Assembly: GCA_032718475.1 (NCBI GenBank)
Contig: JAUCBJ010008741.1
Coordinates: forward strand, 1-55,803
Source: Nemertoderma westbladi
Taxonomy: Eukaryota > Xenacoelomorpha > Nemertodermatida > Nemertodermatidae
Direction of reading: 5' to 3'
Length of the DNA: 55,803 bases
The position numbers and the translations under genes were made by a program. The notes under the pieces were generated by a model. The model was not told where the DNA came from. It made no database searches and saw only the letters and a program-made list of their open reading frames with translations. Positions 1-9,841 of this stretch are shown here, one piece after another; the stretch's first letter is position 1; the number at the start of each line of letters is the position of its first letter.

Positions 1-2736
1 CACTTGTAGAGTGTTTATAGAGTGGTTTAGGTCGAGAGGGAGTATATTGAGTTGTTTGTAGAGAGGTTTAGGTCGAGAGGGAGTATATTGAGCTGTTTGT
101 AGAGTGGTTTAGGTCGAGAGGGAGTATATTGAGTTGTTTGTAGAGTGGTTTAGGTCGAGAGGGAGTATATTGAGCTGTTTGTAGAGAGGTTTAGGTGGAG
201 AGGGAGTATATTGAGCTGTTTGTAGAGTGGTTTAGGTCGAGAGGGAGTATATTGAGCTGTTTGTAGAGTGGTTTAGGTCGAGAGGGAGTATATTGAGTTG
301 TTTGTAGAGAGGTTTAGGTCGAGAGGGAGTATATTGAGCTGTTTGTAGAGTGGTTTAGGTGGAGAGGAAGTATATTGAGCTGTTTGTAGAGTGGTTTAGG
401 TCGAGAGGGAGTATATTGAGCTGTTTGTAGAGTGGTTTAGGTCGAGAGGGAGTATATTGAGCTGTTTGTAGAGTGGTTTAGGTTGAGAGGGAGTATATTG
501 AGCTGTTTGTAGAGTGGTTTAGGTCGAGAGGGAGTATATTGAGCTGTTTGTAGAGTGGTTTAGGTCGAGAGGGAGTATATTGAGTTGTTTGTAGAGAGGT
601 TTAGGTTGAGAGGGAGTATATTGAGCTGTTTGTAGAGTGGTTTAGGTGGAGATGGAGTATATTGAGCTGTTTGTGGAGAGGTTTAGGTCGCGAGGGAGTA
701 TATTGAGCTGTTTGTAGAGAGGTTTAGGTCGAAAGGGAGTATATTGAGCTGTTTGTCGAGAGGTTTAGGTCGAGAGGGAGTATATTGAGCTGTTTGTAGA
801 GTGGTTTAGGTCGAGAGGGAGTATATTGAGCTGTTTGTAGAGTGGTTTAGGTCGAGAGGGAGTATATTGAGCTGTTTGTAGAGTGGTTTAGGAGGAGAGG
901 GAGTATATTGAGCTGTTTGTAGAGTGGTTTAGGTGGAGAGGGAGTATATTGAGCTGTTTGTAGAGTGGTTTAGGTCGAGAGGGAGTATATTGAGCTGTTT
1001 GTAGAGAGGTTTAGGTGGAGAGGGAGTATATTGAGCTGTTTGTAGAGTGGTTTAGGTCGAGAGGGAGTATATTGAGCTGTTTGTAGAGAGGTTTAGGTGG
1101 AGAGGGAGTATATTGAGCTGTTTGTAGAGTGGTTTAGGTGGAGAGGGAGTATATTGAGCTGTTTGTAGAGTGGTTTAGGTCGAGAGGGAGTATATTGAGC
1201 TGTTTGTAGAGAGGTTTAGGTGGAGAGGGAGTATATTGAGCTGTTTGTAGAGTGGTTTAGGTCGAGAGGGAGTATATTGAGCTGTTTGTAGAGAGGTTTA
1301 GGTGGAGAGGAAGTATATTGAGCTGTTTGTAGAGTGGTTTAGGTGGAGAGGGAGTATATTGAGCTGTTTGTAGAGTGGTTTAGGTCGAGAGGGAGTATAT
1401 TGAGCTGTTTGTAGAGTGGTTTAGGTGGAGAGGGAGTATATTGAGCTGTTTGTAGAGTGGTTTAGGTGGAGAGGGAGTATATTGAGCTGTTTGTAGAGAG
1501 GTTTAGGTGGAGAGGGAGTATATTGAGCTGTTTGTAGAGTGGTTTAGGTGGAGAGGGAGTATATTGAGCTGTTTGTAGAGTGGTTTAGGTGGAGAGGGAG
1601 TATATTGAGCTGTTTGTAGAGTGGTTTAGGTGGAGAGGGAGTATATTGAGCTGTTTGTAGAGTGGTTTAGGTCGAGAGGGAGTATATTGAGCTGTTTGTA
1701 GAGAGGTTTAGGTGGAGAGGAAGTATATTGAGCTGTTTGTAGAGTGGTTTAGGTCGAGAGGGAGTATATTGAGCTGTTTGTAGAGTGGTTTAGGTCGAGA
1801 GGGAGTATATTGAGCTGTTTGTAGAGAGGTTTAAGTGGAGAGGAAGTATATTGAGCTGTTTGTAGAGTGGTTTAGGTGGAGAGGGAGTATATTGAGCTGT
1901 TTGTAGAGTGGTTTAGGTCGAGAGGGAGTATATTGGGCTGTTTGTAGAGTGGTGTAGGTCGAGAGGGAGTACATTGAGCTGTTTGTAGAGAGGTTTAGGT
2001 GGAGAGGAAGTATATTGAGCTGTTTGTAGAGTGGTTTAGGTGGAGAGGGAGTATATTGAGCTGTTTGTAGAGTGGTTTAGGTGGAGAGGGAGTATATTGA
2101 GCTGTTTGTAGAGTGGTTTAGGTCGAGAGGGAGTATATTGAGCTGTTTGTAGAGAGGTTTAGGTGGAGAGGAAGTATATTGAGCTGTTGGTAGAGTGGTT
2201 TAGGTGGAGAGGAAGTATATTGAGCTGTTTGTAGAGTGGTTTAGGTGGAGAGGAAGTATATTGAGCTGTTTGTAGAGTGGTTTAGGTGGAGAGGGAGTAT
2301 ATTGAGCTGTTTGTAGAGTGGTTTAGGTCGAGAGGGAGTATATTGAGCTGTTTGTAGAGAGGTTTAGGTGGAGAGGAAGTATATTGAGCTGTTTGTAGAG
2401 TGGTTTAGGTGGAGAGGGGGTATATTGAGCTGTTTGTAGAGTGGTTTAGGTCGAGAGGGAGTATATTGAGCTGTTTGTAGAGAGGTTTAGGTGGAGAGGG
2501 AGTATATTGGGCTGTTTGTAGAGTGGTGTAGGTCGAGAGGGAGTATATTGAGCTGTTTGTAGAGAGGTTTAAGTGGAGAGGAAGTATATTGAGCTGTTTG
2601 TAGAGTGGTTTAGGTGGAGAGGGAGTATATTGAGCTGTTTGTAGAGTGGTTTAGGTCGAGAGGGAGTATATTGAGCTGTTTGTAGAGTGGTTTAGGTGGA
2701 GAGGGAGTATATTGAGCTGTTTGTAGAGTGGTTTAG
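1..2736. repeat. 41-bp satellite array, about 66 copies
   Basis: Head-to-tail tandem array with a strict 41-bp period, already under way at base 1, so its left end is outside the window. Units differ mainly at three places: gagTGG or gagAGG, gtCGAG or gtGGAG, and gaGGGAG or gaGGAAG. The right half is dominated by the GGAG form and the left half by the CGAG form, so the array is not homogeneous. A rare pair of variants (tattGGGctg plus gtgGTGTagg) occurs at 1931 and again at 2505, 574 bp = 14 units apart, which indicates local duplication of a multi-unit block. The array stops in mid-unit near 2736, just before a LINE fragment. No ORF or promoter is seen in it. Confidence 0.97.
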
Positions 2737-2803
2737 AGGTTTGGCGGGTTATAGAAATTTATTGTATTAAAATCGAAATATTATGTGAAAGTCGCAGTTT
2801 ACG

Positions 2804-3718
2804 CCAATTTTGACACGTAGAAGGATAATTGACGAGTTATCAAAAAAAGAAAGACAGGCATCTATCTGGCTGTTATCTTTGTTGACTTCTTCAAGGCCTT
2901 TGATTCAGTCTCTCGCTCACGTATGTTCAGCATACTTTCATTATATGGGATTCCTGATGAAATTATTGCAGCAATCAGATCAGTATACGATGGTTCGACA
3001 ACATTTGTGTCTACTGTTGACGGTGACACAGAACCATTTGAAGTGTTATTATTATGTGTATATTGTTGTTGACTATGTTCTACGCATGTCCTTAGATCAT
3101 CATAATGATGATGGGGTGATGATAACTCCACCTACTGGCTCCAGAAGTCGAGGAAATCCTGCCAAGTACCTAACTGATCTAGAATTTGCTGATGAATTAG
3201 GAGTACTCTCAGAATCACTAGAGGGAGCCCAACGGCTCCTCAGCTCATTAGAACATGCTGCTTCTTGTGTTGGTCTTTTTATTAACTCCAGAAAGACCAA
3301 AATTTTGACAGTTAACTTTGAAAGTCCTCAGCAAGTCTCTGATCGGATGAGCATAAGCTCAAAGGATGGTATGCTTGAGCATGTGGACCACTCCTCTAAT
3401 AAATGGATCATGGATCCGGAAGTCAGGTGAGGACCTTCGAATACGTAAGGGAAAGCCGTAAGGGTAATGGGCAGCCTTGAATAGGCTTTCCAGGATTTGG
3501 AAGTCACCGAGAATTAATCGGAAACTTAAGGTCCGATTATTTAGAGCAGCAGTAGTACCAGTACTCCTCTTTCGGGGGTCCATGCTGGGCTCTAACTGCT
3601 GAGGACGCCAAATCTATGGATGGCACATTCACAAGAATGCTACGTCGGGTTCACTGTACAATGCACACATCTCCAACCAGACACTCTATAACATTGGAGG
3701 CGTCTCATTAGTCCCCCA
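2804..3718 (+). pseudogene. LINE-2 fragment, degenerate reverse transcriptase
   Basis: Fragment of the LINE family whose longest copy is at 15873-18900. It begins in the RT domain (RRIIDELSKK), passes the motif A region in a shifted frame, and then reads the palm and thumb part (LTDLEFADELGVLSES). The catalytic FADD box has become FADE, so the copy could not be catalytic. About 50 bp around RT motif B are missing (near 3050) compared with the copy at 16810-16870. The reading frame changes at least twice. It ends near 3718 in the segment CNAHISNQTLYNIGG-like, where the AT-rich block A1 begins. The 206-codon ORF at 2810-3430 is a mixture of true and shifted frames and should not be taken as a protein. 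Confidence 0.85.
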
Positions 3719-5237
3719 AGTCAAATAAATTATAAAATAACATCGATAAATTAGTAATAATTAACTTTATTTTATCAACAATAAAACTAATTACACTATA
3801 AGTTTATTAAAGATTCATATTATATTTCCAAACTAAATATCATACATATACGGGTTAATTTATGTTAATAAAAATTGGTAAATAAAAATATTATAATAGC
3901 ACTACATAGCAGTCTGCATGCGAATGGGGCAATAATAATTTAAATTGTCAATAATCAATAATCATTTTATTGATAAATCAATCAATAAAAGTCAATATCA
4001 TAATAAAATGATATTCTAGGTGCTAAACTTAAAATATTAATATAAAATTATATTTCAGTAGCGATAAACAATATTATATTAAATGATAATTTCTACTGTA
4101 GAAAATTAGTCATTAAGAATTACTATTGTATCAACAATATATTATAATAAAAATGGTACATAATTATTCCTAAACAAGTTATAAATTCTTGAGTAATATA
4201 TAATAGCGATAAAATATAATAGGGGTGAAATAAACGCTACTAAATCAACAATAAATTATATTATGTAAAATTCATTATTGGTAAATAGTAAAGCAGCAAT
4301 TATAATTATAAATAATAGAGCAGTTCTAAACGCTATTAACCAATAATAGAGACAGGGGGGGTGTGGGGGGGGGGGTGGGGTTAGGGAAAGGAGCAGGTTA
4401 CAGTGACACGTTATTTAAACCAAAACAATAAACTAAACACAATAGAACAGCTTACAGTTTTATTTTTAAGATTAATTCTGTTATTTGCGTCCAATTTCCC
4501 CTGGAGAGGGATGAATTTTTATTGCGTCCACCCCCCCCCCCCCCCCCCCCCCCCCCCACTATCTGCAATAATAATAACTATTTACATATTTGTGTGTAAA
4601 GTAGCACTTTAAAGTGTGATGATCCGAGTGGCTTTGTTACACGAACGAACGTTAGTGAGTGAGTGAAAATAAAGCCCCGAGAATCAGAACATTGTAAAGT
4701 ACTTTGCAACAAGTATGTATGTAGTTTTATTCCAAAATTGTAACATTACGAAATGATTGTATATATTATAAGTGATATGTTAATAAGCAAAGAAGGACGC
4801 AATTACCGTGTCGTCTAATTGAGATTTGGTCTCAATGTTAAGTTATCAATTAATGGATAATAGCAAGTTACAGTGGCACGTAATCTTAATAATTCACCTT
4901 AGGAAACTGTTTTTGATTTTGCCACGTAATTTCATTTAGTGCACAAATTAGTATTTTCTGGATGAATTTGAATTAACAACATTGATAAACAACATTTTTT
5001 GGAAAGGTGTAAGTGGTTTACAGTATCAGAATTATTGTATTTCTACCGCCTTTCCAGCGGCACCAACTAAATATATGAATAGTTCTATTGATTCTAATGA
5101 TTCTATTGAGTGCAACATTTGAATATTGTTTCCAAATGATTGCAAAGTTACTGAGAGAGTTAATCTCTCCCACCCACCCAAGGATGAATTTTGTTTCATT
5201 TGAGTTGCGGATCTTAATATAATCTTAATATCACCAG
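3719..5237. repeat. AT-rich segmental-duplication block, copy A1
   Basis: AT-rich, non-coding block that aligns by eye with 5827-7370 (A2) and with 35999-36717 plus 43229-44230 (A3). Shared landmarks in order: cagtctgcaYgcgaatggggc (3910), atgatattctaggtgctaaac (4008), gagtaatatataat (4191), a poly-G run (4355-4380), caggttacagtgacacgtt (4394) and taatggataatagca (4851). Copy A1 lacks the small inverted-repeat insertion found in A2 and A3 and also lacks the APAF1-like last exon. A 26-base poly-C run lies at 4532-4557. The nature of the block is unknown; in A2 it is the 3' flank of the APAF1-like gene. Confidence 0.75.
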
Positions 5238-5826
5238 CAGATCGCCTAAATGGTTGAAAGAACCACTTTGAAAAGAGTATTGCCTGATGACTTTGTAGAA
5301 CAATAATGTGTCCTTCTGGCGCTTAAATGGATAATTGAGGAGTTTTCAAAAAAGAAAGACGAAATATCTAATGAGTTCCTCAGCTCATTAGAACAGGCTA
5401 CTTCTAGTGTTGGTCTATTTGTTACCGGTAATTCTAAGAAGACCACAATAGTTAACTTCGAAAGTCTCCAGAAAATGTCTGATGGTAACAGCATAAGCTC
5501 GGTATGCTTGTTGGGCATGTAGACGATTTCTGCTACCTGGGATCATCGATCGGAAATCAAATGAGGACATTCGGACACGTAAGTGAAAGGTATGCGCAGC
5601 ATTGAATGGGCTTTGCAGGATTTGGAAGTCACACAGAATTCATCGGAAACTTAAGGTCCGAATATTTAGAGCAGCAGTAGTACCAGTACTCCTTTGGGAG
5701 TCCTTACTGGGCTCTAACCCCTGAGGACACCAGAATCTCTGGATGGCACATTCACAAGAATGCTACGGCGGGTTCACTGTGTCAAGTATAATGAACACAT
5801 CTCTAACCAGACACTATATAACATCA
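5238..5826 (+). pseudogene. LINE-2 fragment, degenerate
   Basis: Plus-strand fragment of the same LINE family. It starts in the linker before the RT (cgcctaaatggttgaaag) and then jumps to the motif C/D region (SSLEQATSSVGLF-like) and the C-terminal region (ALTPEDTRISGWHIHKNATAG in shifted frames). Large internal deletions and many frameshifts; no long ORF. It ends at ctatataacatca, where block A2 starts. The same LINE/block junction recurs at 35998, so this fragment and block A2 were probably duplicated as one unit. Confidence 0.8.
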
Positions 5827-7373
5827 ATTACATACATATACTGGTTTACTATTAGTTAATAATTTAATAGCTAAATAAATATATGATAATAGCACTACTT
5901 AGCAGTCTGCACGCGAATGGGGCAATAATAATTGAAATTTTTAATAATCAATAATCATTTTTTTGATCAGGGTTGCCTCTCACCTGGAATAGTCAGTGAA
6001 TGGGAATGGGAAATGTCAGGGAATTCTAGTAAATATTGGGCAAATCAGGGAAAAGTCAGGGAATTTGTGTCATAAAGTGAAAATGTGTAAAAAACTTCCT
6101 CCCTTCGCTCGCCATTCTGTTTCCTCACATCACTAAATATAAATATAAAGTCAGAATTTTTCAAGAAGAAGAAATATAGATAGAAGTCATTTATATTATA
6201 AACTTTAGTCTGGGAAATTTTTCAAAAGGTCAGGGAAAATTGAAACTGATTTAAAGTGGCAACCCTGTTGATAATCAGAGAATAAAAGTATAAATCATAA
6301 TAAAATGATATTCTAGGTGCTAAACTATTATTGTAGCATTATATAAATCATAAATACATCCTATAAAATTATATTTCAGTAGCGATAAACAATATTATAT
6401 TAAGTGATAATTTCTAGGGTAGAAAATTATTCATAAATAATTACTATTGTATCAACAATATATTATATTAAAATTGGTACTTAATTATTCCTAAACCAGT
6501 TATAAATACTTGAGTAATATATAATAACGATAAAATATAATAGGGCTGAAATAAACGCTACTAAATCAACAATAGATGATATTATGTAAAATTCATTATT
6601 GGTGAATAGTAAAGTAGCAATTATAATTATAAATAATAGAGCAGTTGTAAACGCTATTAATTAATAATAGAGACAGGGGGGGGGGGGGGGTTAGGGAAAG
6701 GAGCAGGTTACAGTGACACGTTATTTAAACCAAAACAATAAACTAAACACAATAGAACAGCTTACAGTTTTATTTTTAAGAGTAATCTTCTGTTATTTGC
6801 GTCCAATTTCCCCTGGAGAGGGATGAATTTTTATGCTTTTTTTAATTTTTTTAATTTTTAATTTCTATTGCTTTTTTTTGCTACATACTTGTGTGTAAAG
6901 TAGCACTTTACAGTGTAATGATCCGAGTGGCTTTGTTACACGAACGACCGTTACTGAGTGAGTGAAAATAAAGCCTCGAGGATCAGAACACTGTAAAGTA
7001 CTTTGCAACAAGTATGTATGTAGTTTTATTCCAAAATTGTAACATTACGAAATTATTGTATATATTATAAGTGATATGTTAATAAACTCATGTTTGCATA
7101 ATTGTAAAAAATAGGACGCAATTACCGTGTCGTCTAATTGAGATTTGGTCTCAATGTTAAATTATCAATTAATGGATAATAGCAGGTTACAGTGGCACGT
7201 AATCTTAATAATTCACCTTAGGAAAGTCTGAGACTGTTTTTGATTTGGCCACGTAATTTCATTTAGTGCACAAATTAGATTAGATTTTGAATTAACAACA
7301 TTGATAATAATAATTATATTTTATGGTTAAACAAAAATTAAATTCACAATAACCATAGAATTAACTACCGAGG
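5827..7373. repeat. AT-rich segmental-duplication block, copy A2 (3' flank of APAF1-like gene)
   Basis: Second copy of the block described at 3719. It contains a 300-bp inverted-repeat insertion (5968-6267), an unoccupied version of the target site used by the 6.5-kb element in copy A3 (tataat at 6520-6525), a poly-G run (6676-6690) and a T-rich tract (6835-6880). It leads directly into the stop codon of the minus-strand APAF1-like gene at 7374. No ORF of its own. Confidence 0.75.
5968..6267. mobile_element. 300-bp MITE with CAGGGTTGCC inverted ends
   Basis: The segment begins CAGGGTTGCC and ends GGCAACCCTG, a perfect 10-bp terminal inverted repeat, and is flanked by direct TTGAT at 5963-5967 and 6268-6272. 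Block A1 has uninterrupted sequence at the corresponding place (near 3973), which supports insertion. The interior has repeated tcaggga words and no ORF. The 5-bp duplication does not fit hAT (8 bp), although the ends look hAT-like. Superfamily unassigned. Confidence 0.8.
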
Positions 7374-7872
7374 TTAAATTCCAGTTAGAGGTTTGAATAT
7401 ATAAATGTTTTGATCCTCACCAACAACAACAAACTTCAATGAGTTTAAGGAACAGCTGATAGTATCACGAAAACATCAGCTCTGATAGGAAGTTTTTGTA
7501 AAAATTCACCTCCAACTGAATACAACGAAATATTTAATTCACCTCTAATAATAATCGTATCGGAATCTTTGTTTACAAAATTCACAACTCTGACTCCTTC
7601 CATATTGTTAATTAATGCAGAACATTTATAATTATAACCAGTAATACTGGATAATTGTTCAACCCAATTATTAGATTCTATTTTAAAATCTAAATCATCT
7701 TTAGTCAAAGTATTATTATTTATATGTAATGGAATTCCGTCTTTAGTATAAACTAGTACAACTGAACCCTTTGCTACGGCTAAATAGGAACAATTGTTAG
7801 GAGAGAATCCGATTGCTGAAAAACTGAAAGTCCCTAATTCCTTAAACTGGAATCCATTGTCAGTTACTTTTA
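7374..7872 (-). CDS. APAF1-like WD40 segment 3 and C-terminus (frameshifted)
   Basis: Minus-strand reading IGFSPNNCSYLAVAKGSVVL, then LDFKIESNNWVEQLS and DSDTIIIRGELNISLYSVGG, all WD40-like. One base appears to be missing near 7475 compared with the duplicate at 44234-44569. This gives a premature end (ILSAVP, stop at 7445-7447), while the true ending (LNSLKFVVVGEDQNIYIFKP) persists in another frame to a stop at 7374-7376. The duplicate copy keeps the frame intact across the same place. Confidence 0.75.
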
Positions 7873-8336
7873 CTATCCAACTGGGTACTGAAGGCGCGAG
7901 TAAACAAGAATATTTTTAGAATCCGGTAAAACTTTCAACCAGGACACAACTGGGAATTTATAATCCACAACCGAATGTTTCCCAGTTAAAATATTGGTAA
8001 GAACTAGTTCGCCACTCTCATCTAGGGTTGCTACAGTGTTGCTACTATACAATGCTTCTAACTCCCTAATTATAGACCCACGATTGGGGTAAAATTCGCA
8101 TAGTAATTCAACAGAGTCTTTATAACTCCACACACTGAGTTTATCAGCCGCCGCGCTAACTAAATAGTTCGATGGAGCAGCAAAAACCAACCTTTGTACG
8201 AAGTCAGCAGAGGTTGTTGGTAAACTAATGAGTTTATTTTTGTAATAAACCCGAATAACACCGTTTCTACACCCGTAAGCGAAAACCGGTTTGGTTTTTT
8301 AATCCATTTAACACCCATATGGGACTCTTTTCGTCT
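7873..8336 (-). CDS. APAF1-like WD40 segment 2 (broken frame)
   Basis: After the internal stop the frame reads KESHMGVKWIKKPNR, then shifts by one base near 8288 to FAYGCRNGVIRVYYKNK. From there it stays open: NYLVSAAADKLSVWSYKD is a good WD40 core and TVATLDESGELVLTNILTGK is a second. Only 7873-8190 is open from an ATG (105 codons). Near 7890-7910 the frame shifts again: the continuing reading is PSWIVKVTDNGFQFKELGTF. No start codon is needed here, since this is the inside of one protein. Confidence 0.75.
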
Positions 8337-9602
8337 TTAGTTTAGTTTAATATTTCCCGCCATGTCCATGATATGAAGGGAGTACTGTGTACGCGCTGCT
8401 ATGGTCACCGGTTCCGTATCTAAAACCGCTCGAATCTCCAAGTATCCAGTTGATATGCCACTGCTGGATGATTTGGTACTGACGGGTATAACCTTTAATA
8501 CATTATCTTTACCCAAATTCCAGTAACACAGATTCTGTGCAGAAGGACTGATATCGACGCAGTTTAACGGTAACCTAACTGGTTCGGTTGAATAGCTTCG
8601 CATTCGGTGGATTGTATTTCCGTTTTTGGCATCCAGGAGATCCATATCTGATCCCCCGTATTGCGCGAATCCCGTTTTCCTCAGTACCAGATTACTGGAC
8701 TTGATGTATTTTATTCCCTGGAACTCTACGTCGTAGAAATCAGCAAATATAGAACATTCCCAAACCTTCTTATAATTGAATACATTCCAACACTGAAAAA
8801 ATACACTGAGCCATTTCTTGTTTGTGTCAATAATATCTTTGTAAACTACAATTATAGTTTCGTCTGAAACCCATTCCAAACATTCTGTACCAGTTTTACT
8901 AAACTTATAGACTCCTAGTGGCTCATGAATTGAATTCAAATTCATAAAGTCCCAAACTTTAATATCTGGTTGATTATTTGTGTAACTGGCTAAGTATTTT
9001 CCACTTCGTGAGAAAGAAACTCCCACCCATGAAGAGAAGTTGGAGTCCAAAGTTATAAGTGAGTCAGGAAACTTACAAGTTATTGATCCGTTTTGGGAAG
9101 AAAAACAAATTATGTTGGAATCTTTGGGATGGAAGTTGATAGTGTTTGTAATAGTCTGATTGGTTATATCATCCTGGTTTATTATCGAATGAGAATCAAA
9201 GTGTTCAAATATTAATTCCCCATCAGTAGCATCCCGAATCTGAACTGAACCATCAAATGTCCGATAACAGATCCGTTTACCATCAGTAGATAATTTTGCT
9301 TCGTACACAAATGAATTTATATTTATCTTATCTTCAGTAAGAATCTTTTTCCCGCTTTCGGCATCACAAATCATTAATTTGTTATCAACATAAATCAGAA
9401 TCGTTTTTCCATCAGAGGAGTACTGAATTCCATAAGTTAGTCGGGTTTCGTAATCCTCTAGTAACTTCACTGAAAATTGTTCTTCGGTTTTCTCATCGAT
9501 TTTGTTGTGGGGGTTGCATAGATCAAAGTAAAGTTTCGTGTCTGAAATTGAAATAGAATTCAAATGTATTACAAAAATATAGGGTGTATTTAATTGACAC
9601 AC
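8337..9602 (-). CDS. APAF1-like WD40 segment 1
   Basis: 421 codons of WD40-type repeats. Clear repeat cores are YSSDGKTILIYVDNKLMICD (61-80), STDGKRICYRTFDGSVQIRD (105-124) and FSRSGKYLASYTNNQPDIKV (197-216, followed by WDF). The first ~20 codons are probably intron or an unused extension: a splice acceptor TTTCAG near 9549 leads into TKLYFDLCNPHNKI, which aligns with the APAF1 linker. The donor and acceptor phases I tried do not match, so the exact splice sites are unresolved. The frame ends at TAA 8337-8339, but the same frame continues past it as RRKESHMGVKWIKKPNR, so this stop is inside the gene. Confidence 0.8.
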   Translation of the reverse strand: MCQLNTPYIFVIHLNSISISDTKLYFDLCNPHNKIDEKTEEQFSVKLLEDYETRLTYGIQYSSDGKTILIYVDNKLMICDAESGKKILTEDKININSFVYEAKLSTDGKRICYRTFDGSVQIRDATDGELIFEHFDSHSIINQDDITNQTITNTINFHPKDSNIICFSSQNGSITCKFPDSLITLDSNFSSWVGVSFSRSGKYLASYTNNQPDIKVWDFMNLNSIHEPLGVYKFSKTGTECLEWVSDETIIVVYKDIIDTNKKWLSVFFQCWNVFNYKKVWECSIFADFYDVEFQGIKYIKSSNLVLRKTGFAQYGGSDMDLLDAKNGNTIHRMRSYSTEPVRLPLNCVDISPSAQNLCYWNLGKDNVLKVIPVSTKSSSSGISTGYLEIRAVLDTEPVTIAARTQYSLHIMDMAGNIKLN

Positions 9603-9841
9603 GGCATTGTGCTTGTTCTGTGATTACCAATAATGAAATAATGTAATTGAAGTAAAAGCTTGAGGGAACATTAATTGATTAAGTATTATTTATTATGATA
9701 GATATATGCATAAAAAATAAATAACTTTGTTCACTATTGTATACTGACAATTTAAAAATAATTCACCTTTGAACAGCAATTTCCCGTGACTTTTTATAAA
9801 TATCTGAACTTTTTTCAGTCATCAATCCAACTTGAATTATA
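9550..9841 (-). other. Intron region between NB-ARC and WD40 parts
   Basis: AT-rich sequence with no WD40 or NB-ARC similarity apart from its first ~70 bp, which still encode the APAF1 linker in a shifted frame. A GT donor candidate lies near 9768 (minus strand CAAAG|GTGAAT). Acceptor candidates are near 9611 (ATCACAG) and 9549 (TTTCAG). Phase is unresolved. Confidence 0.5.

Noticed and set aside
2810-3430. 206-codon ORF as a novel protein
   Set aside because: It is a mixture of correct and shifted frames of a degenerate LINE-2 RT.
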